Shown here: positions 25,101 to 40,100 of the stretch, piece by piece
How the letters are laid out: each line of letters starts with the position of its first letter
Position numbering within the stretch: the stretch's first letter is position 1
From: Corbicula japonica
Taxonomy: Eukaryota; Mollusca; Bivalvia; Venerida; Cyrenidae
Length of the DNA: 64,000 nucleotides
Assembly (NCBI GenBank): GCA_038501625.1
Contig: JAZAYU010000012.1
Coordinates: forward strand, 5,332,001-5,396,000
Direction: 5' to 3'
Notes under the pieces: model-generated
Seen by the model: the letters and a program-made list of their open reading frames with translations, nothing else
Databases searched by the model: none
Told to the model about the DNA's origin: nothing
Translations under genes and position numbers: made by a program

Positions 25101-28100
25101 CCGTCTGATCAGGATCTGCACTGGTCGCATTTTGGTCAGAAATAACCTAATGAATCAAAACACAAACAGTTTAGATCCTGATCAGCTTTAGTTTTATGAT
25201 CTTGGGCCCATGTTTCCCACATTTGTAGAGTACTAGATCTTTACTTCACATGAAAAACTGAAATTTTATGACTAAAATAGGCAAATTCCAATGTTAAAAG
25301 CCATCAATTAGATGCAGACATCAAAAATTTGTTTTGGGCAAAATAATTTCTTCTTCACAATTATCTACACACTGATCTGTAACATCATCACATTCAGATT
25401 CTAAATAAACCCTGAAAACAGATTGTAAAATCATTTGGTTATTAGATTGGGGTATGACGGCGGGCAGTCAGTGTGAACAAAATGAAAATCATTTGAAACT
25501 TAACATTTGAAATAAGAAGGAGTTATATACCATTTTTACACTAGGATGCCAAAATATTCTTTTCATGCTCAAAAAACCAAGTAGTGTATCCCCCCCCCAC
25601 ACACACACAATAAATTAACACTGATAAAGGGATTGCTTTAATACACAGAACACATACAGATTTTTCAAGCCACTGTCTTCTTTGATAGAGTTTGTTCACG
25701 AAGATTACTGCAAAATCCTCCTTGAGTTCATTTTGGAATTGACCTCGCCATGAATAGGCCCTTCAGACAGCGATCATATTTTTCTCTTCTCAGTATTGTT
25801 TCATCACCTTGGTGCAAAAATGGTACAAGTACCATTGAAATATGAAGGAGATGTATCATTATTGCACTTCGGACATGGTTTGTTGTTCACAAAAAAATCA
25901 ATACAAACAAGACATGTTACAAAGGGTCATTTGGTATCAGACAATTGGCTCTTAACTCGGGATGTTCTGGTTTTCCGACTGCTGTTTGGCCTGACAGACA
26001 CTCGAAATGACAAATCCATCAAGCAATGCAGCAGTTTATAATCCCTTTACACCATGGATAAAGCTTTAATTCCTGGTATGACCATTTTAGATCCAAATCA
26101 CATTCTGCACATTTGTCCAGTCTGATTTGGATTAACAGAAATAACCTAATGAATCTGAAAGTGATCAATATAGACTCCACAGTTGTACAGGGTGATCTGG
26201 ATCTACACTGGTACCCAAGAGTTGTTACCCCTATCCCATTGAGGATATAAGTCTTATTCCATGGTAGATATAAGTCATAAGTCATATCCCATGGCAATAT
26301 AAGCCATATTCCATGGAGAATATGTCATATATAACCCATGGAGTGAAGGGTTATTCAATGATTTCCTTTTTCTTTCAGGCTCTGCTAAGGGTAGCCAGAG
26401 ATCTGTTTACAAACCTAGGTGAGTTTAGTAAGGCATATAATCAGGGTCAGGACAAATTCCCTTACATTGAATCCAATAAATGTTTGGTTGATTGCTGGCA
26501 ACAGTTTTTCCTTGACTTGGAAACTCAATCCAAAACTTATAACATGCAGAAAATATATAAAAATTCAAGATTAGGTCATGTAGGTAGAACTGAACGGCTG
26601 AATGTAGTACGTGATATCAGTATGGGAGATGGTGATATGATGAGAGAATTTGCTGAGTCGGTTATAATCTATGAAACACATGGCACTGGAGAAGCAAACG
26701 CCAGAAGGGGAAGGTCAATGCTCAACAAACCAGAAACTACAGAGATTGAAGCAGCTGGCGCTGTTGGAGGACTGGATTACCTGTCTATTGATACAAGGCG
26801 CAGAATCAATATTCCTTATGAAGACATTATGGAAACTGGCTACAATGAACGTCGAGGAATGATTAGTAAACTTAAGAAAGGTCAGGATTTGAAGGAGAGT
26901 AGTGCAGAGAGTAGGGCAGATTATCTGCAAGAGGTTGACAACTGGACGACCGAAGAAGATTTTAATCTGCCTTTACCCAAACCTAGCTCCTCTGAAACGC
27001 AGCTCTCATTCAGAACTGCCAACAGTGACATTGAATCTGATTTCGAAGACACCATGAGTTGTATTGACTTGGACACATATTTTGACAGTCAGGATTCGAT
27101 AGATACAAGTTTCGATGAGCTACTTACAAAGGGACCGAATATTTTGGGATTTGCTGAGAAAGGGTTGAAGAAAGCTGAAAGTGAACAAAATAGTGAAGCT
27201 GAATTAAATGAGGCATTTATTTCATCCATGGCTGATGGAAATGAAGTAAGGCGAGGCAGATTTGGGGATTCGACAAATAATGCAAATAATGAGAAGGTAA
27301 AGTTGGAGAAAAGGAGAGGTTATAGGAACACCCTGAGAGATGCTAGCATAGCTGGTATACAGGCTCCAACCGCTGTTGTAGACACTGTGGACTTAAGTAG
27401 GTCAAATCTTGGAGTTCGAGTTGAAAAGTTCAGTCAGATTCACTGTTCAGCATTTGTTTAGTGTTATTTTGTGATATACATTCAACTGGTTGCTTCAATG
27501 AGTTTGGAAGTTGCCATATTGTTGACCTGTTGACTTTGGTTCTTGATCTGTTGAAAAATAGTACTTAATATGAACATCAGTATTAATGAAGAAAATAGTC
27601 TTTTTGCTTTTAACATTAAATACATGTTTCTTTTTAACATACTGTATACCCCATTCAAACACCCCCTCCCCTGGGGCAATGCAATTTGCTAAATTTTACT
27701 CTGTCTCTTGTGTCATTAATGTTTTTGAAAAATATATAGAAGTATTCTAGTGTCATTTTGCATTTGACAAATTAATTATTTATTGAAAATATTAATTAAT
27801 TAATTAATTAATTAAGGTTACAACTTCATTTTGGTTAAAAAGTAGGCTGGGGAGGGGGGAGGGGCATTTATTTAAATGGGGAAGAGAGTGTTAAAATTGG
27901 GTTATATGGTAAGTGTAATGAGTTAAAAGCTTAATTTAAATGATCTAGAATTTTTACATTTCATTATTAAGATCATTACAATGGTAAAAAATACAAATAA
28001 TTATTTTTTCTCAAAACTGCATAAAAGTAACTTGGCCCAAGATCATAAAACTGAGTTTGCAGACCAGTCTCAAATCTCAAGCATCTGATTGGCTGAAAAG

Positions 28101-31100
28101 GCGACCAGTCTCCATTTCAGCCAATCAGATGTTTGAGTTTGAGACTGGTCTCCTAATTTAGTTTTATGATATTGGGCCCTTGTGTTGTAACAACTATTTC
28201 ATATTCTTCTTCTTTCCCTATTTTAGATGACCTTACAAAACTGTTACGTGAGATTATGCAACAAGCCAGAAACCTTACACAAGCTGAACGGTGAGTACTT
28301 CTTTATAATTATGAAGTTGACAGACTTCTTCATTACGCAGTATAAATACTTATAACATTTTCAAATCAAAACATGAAACAAAATCACATTACTTACGAAA
28401 AAATGATACATAATGGTATATACTGATCTGTTATAGTAACAACTAGTAAATGTAAAAATACATATCACCTGAGATACCTTTGCCAGTGACCATACCCATA
28501 TTATTAAAAAAAAACAAACAACAGAGAAATGGATATGTATACCAAGAAAAGCTAAAATTGGAGAACTGTTATAGAAAACTCAAGTTTTGATTGGTTGAAA
28601 TGGTAACTAGTCTCCATTTGACCCAATAAGATGCTTGAGATTTGAGACTGGTCTCCAGTTTCAGTTTAATGATCTTGTGCTCATATCTTGTTGATTGTTT
28701 TTTCCACAGGTGTTCTGTGTTTCTGTTAGACCGAGATACTGATGAGTTGGTGGCCAAAGTCTTTGATGGTATAACTCCTAGCAAGAACAACGAAGTATGT
28801 ATTACCAATAATTACTACAATGTCGACAAAACTAACAAGAAATTTAACCCTTTCCTCCATAGACACACCTTTATTGCTAGGGCCAACAGTTTAGATCCAT
28901 ATCAGCCAGCACATCAGTGCCGTCTGATTGGGATCTATGTTCGCTTTTTGATTCATTAGGTTATTTCTGACCAAAATGCAACCAGTGCAGATCCTGATCA
29001 GACGGCACGGATGTGCCGGCTGATCTGGATCTACACTGGTCGCACATGCGTAAAAATGCGTATATATCAAGGAAAGGGTTAAAAATGATGAAGGCACAGT
29101 TAAGCCTAATTTAGATTTGCATACGACCTACTATTAACACCAGCTCAAGAATTGATGTCATGAAAATTTGTCTATTAAAAATGGATACCTCAACCCCTGG
29201 CAGTTGACTACTACCTATTTACAGATAGATTGACTTGACTGAGAAAGGATAATGACTCTTATAAATATCATACCTTTGGTAAACATTCTTTGAACCCACA
29301 ATGCACGTGACAAATAAAACAAAATTCATGGCAGAATAACTTGTTTTCATTCACTTGTTGACAATAATTTTGCCTTAGAATTTTTATCCTGCTCAAATTG
29401 CTGCAATATCTAAATGGCAAGAATCAATGCTAGAAACTATACAAGATTTACTAAACTTGCAGAAGCATTTTGTCTCATTTAATGGCTGACATTAATACAA
29501 GCTTACCGGAGCTGTCAGCCTCCCAGTGTGGGGTCCTGCAATCAGTCATTGACTTTAAAAAGATCTGTAAAATGTTCTGTCCTAGAGAAATCTAAATGAT
29601 GTAAACTGTCAAAAGCAGGAAGCCAGCTTAATGTTAAGATGTCAGATCAACAATTTCTTGCATCATAATGTTAATGTTGGTTTGTATCAAATGTATGAGA
29701 AATGCAACTCTTGAAGCAGGTACATTTGTACTCATGCATGAAGTTGATTAACCCTTTATTCCGTAGATGACCCTTGTATCATATGGGTGAACAGGGTAGA
29801 TCCAGACCAGCTGGCACATCCATGCCATCTGATCCGGATCTACACATGTCACATATTAGTCAGAAATTATCTAAAGCATCTAAAAGCAAACAGTATAGAT
29901 CCTGATCAGATGACACAGATCTTCAGGCTGATCTGGATTTACACTGTTTGAACACATGTAGCATGTCAAGGGGGAAGGTAACTTCAAACAGTGGACGTGA
30001 ATTCTTGAAAGGACGTCATAAAGATGAGCTGACAAGATTACTCATTATTTAAAAAATTTACACTGTCAAAGTATTTAGCAAAATCTCCAATTTGTAATGA
30101 GAAAATAATAGTTGATTGTTAGGTGTTTCCAAATATAGTAACAACAAAAATGCCAAAATATGACCAAAGAAGTATCTCGTGTTCTCCATCATGACATCAC
30201 TGATACAAGGCAAATTTCAGCTTTTTATCAAAATCACTTCATTACATGTCTTTTCAAAGAAAATATGTTTTATCTTCTAATGACCACACGATGAACGTTG
30301 CTTTCAAAGTTAACTAACTATATATCATTATTTCAACTCCTGAGATTTTAATTTTATATTGGAAGCAAATTCATTAATAGCTATTCATCAATCATGTGTA
30401 GTGAAAAGAAGAAAGAAGAAATCTAATAAATAACTTAAAAAACTCAATATAGGAAAAAATAATGAGGGCTTCTTTTATAGAATAGCATAATATACCTAAT
30501 GAAATTATAACCCAATATCTGTCTAGCCAGAGTCTTCAAGACTTAGAATATCCGGTAGTGTCCTAATGAATGGTACATTGTCATTGTACATCTAAAAAGA
30601 TGTGATTCTAAACAAAAAAGATATGATTCTAAAATGTTTTACAATGTATTTTCACAAATTTGTTTTTTGTCTATTTAGAAGCATTTAACTAACAAATCAG
30701 AATGTCCATACAGAGCATGTGATATTTTGTAGTATTTCCATTGGTCTTTTTTTCTGCTCCTCCAAAATGTTGTATAATTTGTATACATCTTCTTATAAGT
30801 AGGGCATTGACATAACACTGCAGGAACTCATGACATACAGAGTTTAGATGACCCAGAGTTTCAGTGAGACATACTGTTTTAACCCTTTTCTCCATAAAGC
30901 AACCCGTGCTATCTGATCAGGATCTTCACTGGTTGCTTTTTGCTTAGCATTAGTCTAATAAATCAAATAGCGAACATTGCAGATACAGATCAGATGGCAG
31001 AGATGTGCCAGCTGATCTGGATCTACACTGTTCACCCAGGCAATAAAGATGTGTCTATGGAGGAAGGGTTAATGAGCAATGACCTTCATAGACAAAGGAG

Positions 31101-34100
31101 ATAAAAAAGGCAGTATTGATAGAACATTTCTGTTTCCTTCAAATATTGGAAACCATCCACAACCCTAGCACTCAAGGGATCTTGCATTGATTAAAATAAG
31201 TCTGCAAATATGACATATTTTGATGATTTAATTTGACTTATCTACCTTGAATGTGAAACATGCTGTCGCATCTAAAGTGGACTTGGCAGATTTTTTTTCT
31301 ACTATTGCTTGTAGTCACTGGTTTAGAGACATGGGGGGAAAAAAGACATTGGCTGATTTGAAAGTATATTATATTTCACAGTCACATTTCTTTTATGGTG
31401 GACATATTTATTGTCATATTGTATTTATTGTAGAAACCTGAAAAGACCAAGGGTAATAATGAAGTCCTGTAATTGTTTGTCCGTTTGTTAAAGAAAAAAT
31501 CATTACTGTATTTGCTTCAGTACATGCCTCCTTTAGATACCCCCAATTTTGTCTTTTGAAAAAAAAAGATCAGGAAGCAAAGATCTTGCCTTAATTGCTG
31601 ACATAAAGATCAGAAACTTCAACCTTGTATGCAAATATTTTGTAATTCCTTAAAATTGAAATTGTCTCAGATTTATTGAGAACAATGTTCTAAATCTGGA
31701 CAGTTCATTTTTGAAAACATTATTTTGTTTATTATTTTGTTGTTTGATTCAAGTTGAGGTTTTCGTGAAAAAAAACATCACACGTTTAGTTTAATGGTAG
31801 ATAGAAAACTCTCACCATGACTTTGTTAGAAAATTGCAATGCCTCAAAGGTGTTTATTTGAATAAATACGGTATATATTGTATTTGATATCTGGGTTTGG
31901 TGAAGTGCACTACTGAGATTTGATTAGAAGAAAAAAACTAAAACAGCACACTCCATGGAACATAACTTACTAATAACTGCTGGTTTTCTGCAGTAATGTG
32001 GAACTAACTTAATAGCTGCTGCTGTTCTGCTGTAAAATAGAGGACTTTGTGCTATTTTGATGTATGCTTTGTGTCCTGCTGCAACTTACATGGTCTTTGA
32101 TTGATTTGTATTGCAGTTGATGCAGTACTTCTTAACAAGTCCAAATATAAATGAATGTTGCATTATATGAATTGATTAACCCTTTATTCTATATTTTCTC
32201 CTTTTATTGCAAATGCAAAAAGTGTAGATCAAGATCAGCTGGCACGCACATTAGTGTTTTCTGAAAAGGATTTGCACTGTTTGCTTTTTGGTCAGAAATA
32301 ACCTAACAGTTGCAAGCAATGAAAGTGGTATCTGTTGAGTGGAGAGTTAAGCTTTTTTTTCAATTCCAATTAAGAATGAAGCATCTATTGAGCTATTTTC
32401 TGTTTTTTTAGCATTGCAGTTTTTAAACCATTTAGCTTTATATGTATAATTATTATGATGTTCATTTTTGCAGGTACAGGAAGAAATCCGTTTACCAAGT
32501 ACTCAGGGTATCGCAGGAAAAGTGGCCACTTCAGGTAGGGATTTAATCTGGAGTTGTTTAATTGAGGAAGGGATTACACTTTATTATTTTATCAAAAATT
32601 TAACTTTCCTTGATATATACACATTTTTATGCATTTGCGACCAGTGTAGATCCAGATCAGCCGGCACATCCGTGCCGTCTGATCAGGATCTACACTGGTC
32701 ACATTTTGGTCAGAAATAACCTAACGAATAAAAAACCGAACAGTTTAGATCCTGATCAGACGGCATGGATGTGCCGGCTGATCGTGATCTAAACTGTTCG
32801 CCCTAGCAATAAAGGTGTATCTATACTGGAAAGGGTGAAACAAAGTTCAAAAATTGTAGAAAAATTGGATCAACTAACTCTAAGTTAAGTCTCAGTCTTG
32901 ACTAGATCCAGAACAGACAGTATGTAAGTATGAAAATTGTTAAAAGATTGTAAATTTTGATGATATATTCAGCTGTATAATTTAGTATTAATCTTAGTAA
33001 CCCTTTACTCCACGGATACAGCTTTTATCACATGGGTGATATGTGTAGATCCAGATCAGCTGGCTCATTTATGTCATGTGACCAGGATCTACACTGTAAC
33101 CTTTTGGATTAATTAATTTATTTCTGACTGAGAAGTGAAACCTGTAGATACAGTTCAGAAGACACAAATGTTTCCAGAAGATTGGGATCTAAACTAGTCA
33201 CCAGGGATAAATTTGGTAAAAACATTTTTTAATGTTAGTCCTGAAATGCCTAATGTTCTTGGAGGATTACATTACTTTTCATGCCACATAAATGTGCACT
33301 TTAATGCCAGTAAAATTTTCTAAAATTAATTGTTCACGAAGCATATTTGAACTTACAATCATTTTAGAAATATGTGGGAGGAAAAAATCTTAAGCATACA
33401 TTATTTTCATAAAGTTCAACCAGATTATTCATGGTGTAACAGTAAACTTGGTGTCAAACCTGGAATATTATATCAAATTAAAGAACACTTAATGTATAAG
33501 AATATATCTAGACACTCCATCATATAAAAGGACACTGTGTGCAAATAATCAAGCTTAGAGTTTAGATGTGATATATTAGCTATAGTATTCAGTTGATATA
33601 ATGAAACATCCGGGGAAAACCATTTATGCAATGTCTGCAAACAAAATGCAATCGATTCCCAGTTTTATTTTCTCTTGTCAGAAATATTCTGAAGTTAAGT
33701 AGGAATATAACAAGAGTAACGGTTTGTTCATTTAAAGTCCAGCCTTTGCTAAAGACTACCTGTAAATGTAAATGTAGATGTAAATGTAGACCACCTGTGG
33801 ATAAATACCACAATATATTTTCCCAGCCTGTGCTAAGGACCACCTGTAAATGTAAATGTAGATGTAAATGTAGACCACCTGTGGATAAATACCACAATAT
33901 ATTTTCCCAGCCTGTGCTTAAGACCACCTGTAAATGAAGACAGGCATGAGATATTTCTGATTTTTGTCAGATTTCCAATTTTTTTTTTACGGTCCAGAGG
34001 GGTCCTGAGATTTGCACAGATTAGGGGAAAAAAGTTGGATTTAGATACCATAGGACTGGACCTCCAGACCCCCCCCCCCCCCCCATCAATTTTTAGATTG

Positions 34101-37100
34101 TTTGCTTATGGTGCCAGTCTCAAGCTTGTGAAGACCACCTGTTGATAAAGAACACTTTTTATCCATCTAACAGATTTAAAGAACCATGTGAACAAAGACT
34201 ACCTAACTTCAAAGACCGTTTTTAGGGTTTTCCCCTGAGTTGTCTTAATGACAGCTTCAACTGTACTAAAATTCCATAATAAAAATCAAATTTTCTCTTA
34301 TTTAAATTAAGTTACCAATTTTCATTATGCCCATAAATCTATCAAACACATAACTTTTCAAATTACAAGTATAATGTTTATGTTTATATCTTCTCCAGAT
34401 TTTATGTTTCTAATTGATGTATTTTCTTTTCATGATAACTTTTATGTATGCAGAGCGTGCAAAAAGCAATAATTATTAATGTTTTGTGAATGTATTGCCA
34501 AAGTTATTGTATGTAAAATGCAGATTTTTATGGCATATGCGAATAGTGTAGATCAGATGAGGATCTACAATTTGCTTCTTGTTATGAAATAATGTAATCA
34601 ATGTAAAAGCAAACAGTGTAGATCCTGATCAGATGGCAGTGATGTGACAGGACGTTGCTGTCTGAATCTAGATCTGCACTGCATATGATAAAAAGTCTGA
34701 TATGTATGGAGTAAAGGTTTTAATGAATATTTACTATTTTTAGGCCTTTCAACTGGCAAAAAATATTAAATAAGTTGAAATTGCCTAATCAATTATTTAA
34801 TGATTTATGTGAATTTTGATCTATGTACTTTCAGCTGAGCTTCCTATATAGGTCCTGATTTATTTTAAATCCCAGAGCTCTGTACAGAAATATTATTCGG
34901 AGCTTTGCATACAATATGGTCATCAATCATCTAGAGTCATGCAATCTTGTAATATAAAAACTGGGAACAGAATACATTAGAATTGATTTTAATGGAATTT
35001 TGTAATATTTGTGCCATGTTATATAACTGCCTTTGATTTACTGTATACCCCCTGTTTAAAGCACCCGGGGAGCAATGTATTTTGCTGAAGTTTTACTCTG
35101 AAAATTGTCTCTGTTAAATCCTCCCCCCCCCCTTCCTCATTTTTTATCTAAAATCTCCAGTTTTTATTCATAGGATATTATTATAAATCACTTTAATGGT
35201 GTAACCCTTTCCTCCATAGATACAACTTTATTGCATCCGTGCCGTCTGATCAGGATCTAAACTATTCGCTTTTTTATTTGTTAGGTTATTTCTTACCAAA
35301 ATGGGACCAGTGCAGATCCTGATCAGATGACACAGATGTGGATCTACACTGATCGCACATGCATAAAAATGCGTATATATGGAGGAAAGGGTTAAAGAAA
35401 ATTTAACAAAGATGTGTAATGTTTATATGTTTTGCTGTTGCAGGTGAATTGCTCAACATTAAAGATGCATATTCCCATCCGTTGTTTTACAGAGGTATAG
35501 ATGATTCTACAGGCTTCAGAACTAGGTAAATCTATCATGTAAATTCTTGTCCCAAGACATGTGATGATAAAGTTAACCCTGCAAGCTCTTAATTCATCCT
35601 CTGCCAATGGCAGATGGCACAAATGTTGGGAAGGGGTGGGGAAGGGGAAGAGAAGGTGCTGAGTTTTGGGAATCCCTGGGAACTTGACAGGTTGTAGAAT
35701 GATAAAGCCATCAGATTTAATCAAAATCATCAATGTCTTTAGGATATTAATGTGTCTCGAGACCTTTATATACAAATATAATCTAGAATATTATTTGATG
35801 TGACAAAATGATATTAGTAATCATCTCAATAATTAGTCACTGTCTGTGAAACACATTAAATACTACACTCCGTTAGATGAATGATTTGGCAATCTGACAA
35901 AAAATATTTTAATAAGTACATTTTAATATATATGTCTTACAAGTTTTGCATATTTTTACTTTTTTGAACCCTTTACATGATATTTATTGCATTTGCTACT
36001 AGAGTTGAGACAGACCAGTGCCCAAGATCATAAAACTAAATCTGGAGATCAGTCTCAAATCTCAAGCATCTGATTGGCTGAAATGGCGACCAGTCGCCAT
36101 TTCAGCCAATCAGATGCTTGAGATTTGAGACTGATCTCAAAACTTAGTTTTATGATCTTGGGCCCTGGATCTATAATGGTCACTTCTTTAGTTGCAAAAT
36201 AACTTTATGCAACCAAAAACTTACACCATAGATCCTGATCAGATGGCACAGATATTCTGACTGATCTGGATCTACACTTTTTGCCCAAGATATACAATGT
36301 AACAGTCATATCCAAAGGAGTGAAGGATTAATATTTAACTAAATCTTAACTTTAATCTCAACCAAATAGTTTTTCAAGGACCTGACCTCTATTTAACACT
36401 TTTCTCCATATATACGCATTTTTACGCTTGTGCAACCAGTGTAGATCCAGATCAGCCGGCACATCTGTGCCATCTGATCAGGATCTGCACTGGTAGCATT
36501 TTGGTAAGAAATAACCTAGCGAATCAAAAAGCAAACAGTTTAGATCCTGATCAGATGGCACAGATGTGCTGGCTGATCTGGATCTACACTGTTCACCCAT
36601 GCAATACAGATGTATCTATGGAGGAAAGGGTTAAGTAATTAGAGCAAAGATGAAGAATATTTTGATTTGAATTGTGATACACATCAAGTGATCTGTTCTC
36701 ACTTGAAAAATGTAGAATGATGTACTTGTATCATATTTTCGCAGCTGTGATGTACACGGTTTTAGAGGTAGTTTGTCTTATCATTGTCATTTGTCCGTTG
36801 ACGTCAGTTAACCACTTGAATATAGTACGGGCCAATAAAACACTATGTTTGTGAAGATTTTAATGAGTTCCGTAACATTATCTTTATCTTTTATTACAGG
36901 AATATTTTATGTTTTCCAATAAAAGATGAAAAAGGTAAGTTAAGTTTTGTGCTTTTACTTCAGTTTTCCTGTTTGTCTTGTCAGATAATGACATGTGTAC
37001 ATAAATATCTGATTTCAGTATAAAAACAATTAACCAAGTAAAATGCTACATTTAAGAAAATTAGTTCACTTTGTTGGCCTTGCCAAGGTCATCAGAATGT

Positions 37101-40100
37101 CTTATAGCAAAGACAACAAATTTTATTTCCCTGTAGCCATTAAAAATGTTAAGAACAAAAACTAATCAATAGAAATGAGGCTCCTCTAGATGGGCCTATT
37201 TCCTTACAGGAACTAATCAAGCAAATTAGGGCCTCTCACCGGAAATTTCATTGATTCCAGGCCCGGCTAGTGCAAGATTTCCAGATTTGGACAATCTTAA
37301 ACAGTTACATGATAATTTCCAACTTCTTGGCCAAAATCCGAGTAAAAATTAAACATTGCTTCCCAAAAAAGGGGTTTCATTTGAGGCAGTCTTAGCATCC
37401 CCTATGAACCCTCTCTGGATGCGCCCCTGTAGGCAGTGGCATAACTGTGTTGAGGCAAACGGAGACAGATGCCTTGGTAAAGTTTTCAAAATGCAAAACT
37501 TAATTAAAGTGATAAAATTGTACGATATTATATATATTATATCAACTGTATGATCATCATTTCTCAAAAGAATTTGCCTCTGTAAAAAAAAATTCCCTCT
37601 TGGGTATGCCACTTGCACTCTCCAAGTTAATTTGCAACTTAACAACCTACAGATAAAAGCTGCTGCAGTTCAGGACCAAAACAAGTCTCCATTTCAGCCA
37701 ATCAGATCTCTGAGGTTTGAGACTGGTCTCCATCTTCAGTTTTATGACTTCGGGCACAGGGCTTTGGTCATTCATCCCTGAAATCTGTTTGATGATTTAT
37801 TTGCATAAAACTGGTGTGTACAGGTTTAGGAGCAAGAAATAATATTACTTCAACCAAAACTTTGTCCAAACGATCTGTTGCAAAACATTTGCTAAAATTC
37901 AGACAAACAGAACAATTTAAGCAAAACTCTGCATATTGTTTTTCAGGTGTAATACTTGGCGTAGCACAGCTGTGTAACAAACAGAACTGTCCATGTTTTA
38001 CTACGTTTGACGAGGAGATAGCCACTGCCTTCGGTATATACTGCTGTATCAGCATCAGTCATGTATGTATAGTAGTATCTTTGTTGTAGATTTAAGACCT
38101 AGATCATAAAACTAGGATTGTACACCAGTGTAAAATCTCAAGCATCTCATTGGCTGAAATGGCAACCAGTCGCCATTTCAGCCAATCAGATGCTTGATAT
38201 TCGAGACTTATTTTCAGTTTAAGTTTTATGATTTTTATCCTAGTTGCACAGTTTGAGTAACAGCTTACTAGGCAGCAAGCTGTTAACCTATTTGTTCAGG
38301 GATAAAAAAATGAAATACATGCTGGTTAAAAGTATTATTCAGTAATATTAGAAGGGCAGAAAATGTAGGTTAATGTATCAGAGAAATAAGTAAGGTAAGT
38401 TATAAAGATTGTGATAAATTAGGTTTGATCCAGAATACTCCATTTTGAATGGATATGTATTAAGTTTAATTTAAAAAATTTAAACTTATCTCAGTTTAAT
38501 CCCTGAAATGCAAAGGTAAAACATAAAAATAGATGAATTACATTGTAGAACTCAGGAAGGGTGTTTGGGACTGCACTATGTTTTATTGCAGTATTCAATG
38601 GTGCAGCAGTCAACAGATGAATATGTATAAAATTATCAAGGGAGATATTAGGGACTGCACTGTTCTCTGCTACTGGTTGTGTTTCAATTATTGATGTATA
38701 CAAATGTGTAATGTATAATTGGCGCAAGGGAGATAAAAGGGACTGCACTGCTCACTTCTATTGGTTGTGTTCCAGTCATTGATGTATAAAAAGGTGTTAT
38801 GTATAATTTAGCAAGGGAGATATAAGGGACTGCACCGCTCACTGCTATTGGTTGTGTTTCAGTCATTGATGTATAAAAAGGTGATAGACTCCCAGGTGCG
38901 CAGTAGTCTGGCCAATGAACTGATGATGTATCACATGAAGGTCAGGGTCATGTGTGTGTAGTCACACAGTAGTCCAACCCTTAGACATCTTTGTGCACCT
39001 TGGCTTCTTTATGTGTGTGTTGCTTTTAGCCACAATTGCTCAAGATCATAAAACTAAAAATGGAAACCAGTCTCATATCTGAAGCATCTGATTGGCTGAA
39101 ATGGAGATTTGTCTCAATTTCAGCCAATCATATGCTTAAGATTTTAGACTGGTTGCCAGTATTAGCTTTATGATTTTGGCCATTATTTCAGTTTTCAGGC
39201 ATGTAGAATGCACGCTGTAGAAATTTAACTGGGGTACACGAAAGAAAAAGATCTGGGTTATTGAAAATTGAAGTACATACATGTTTGTTGCTTTGAAAAA
39301 AAAACAACAAAACAACAAATTTTACCATAAGTGCAAACTGAACTGTCAATGGCATATTAAAATGAATTTCTATGTATAAATAGGAGAGTAAGCAGCTAAA
39401 ACATAACTTTCAGAATATTTGACGCAATAAAAATTCATTATCATCAGCATCAGTGACATACTTTTTATCCCAGCATTCTACAGCCTGCAATATACACTTG
39501 GTTCAGCCTCTCATTTAGTTGATTAACTTGTGGGAATTTGTTACATCAGAATTGGTTGCAACGTCTGATTTCATGACCAGATCACTCACAGTTTTAACCA
39601 TTTTAGACTATGACAATAAACCGTGCTCTTGTTTAAAATCGGAACAAAAGACTTGTTCTAAATATGTGAAGTGATTGTTGTGAAGTCATGATGTTTGCTA
39701 GTTTACATCTATATATAGATATCTGTTATGTCATTTCTGGTGTTCTAAGAAGCTGAATAGCAGACATCAAACAAGCCATTTAAGAAAATAATGACAGCCT
39801 GATTCCAAGATTATTATTCTAGGAATAGAAACCAGTCTAAGATTGCTGCCATCTGATTGGTTGATATTGATCAAAGTCTCAGAACTGACCAATGGAAAGT
39901 CTGAGACTGGTTTTCAATTTTCAACTTCAAAGAGAGGAAGCACACATTTTTTCTTGTAAATATTTTGACACTTCAAATTACTTGTCACAAATTCAGTTTA
40001 TGGTTTTCTATTTCCTACCTCAGGCAAAGAAAGAAAACACTTATTTTCTCTTGTTTAATATATAAAGACTTCAAACAACTTGTCATAAATGCAGTTTATG

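Larger units (their letters stand above)
32535..35443. other. Intron
   Basis: Family B at 32600-32836, 32998-33210, 34533-34723 and 35202-35395 (ending 48 bp before the acceptor). A short tandem duplication of about 88 bp lies at 33750-33935. Poly-C occurs at 34069-34084 and near 35126. Confidence 0.6.

Noticed and set aside
26313..26378. ATG at 26313 as the start of an independent 382-codon gene
   Set aside because: The first 22 codons lie in a degenerate family B repeat and the polypyrimidine tract, and the frame then passes exactly through the PDE2 acceptor and exon. An extension of the exon explains it better than a separate gene.
33589..33937. Overlapping frames of 112 and 103 codons on both strands
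   Set aside because: Caused by the duplicated aatgtagatgtaaatg block; low complexity.
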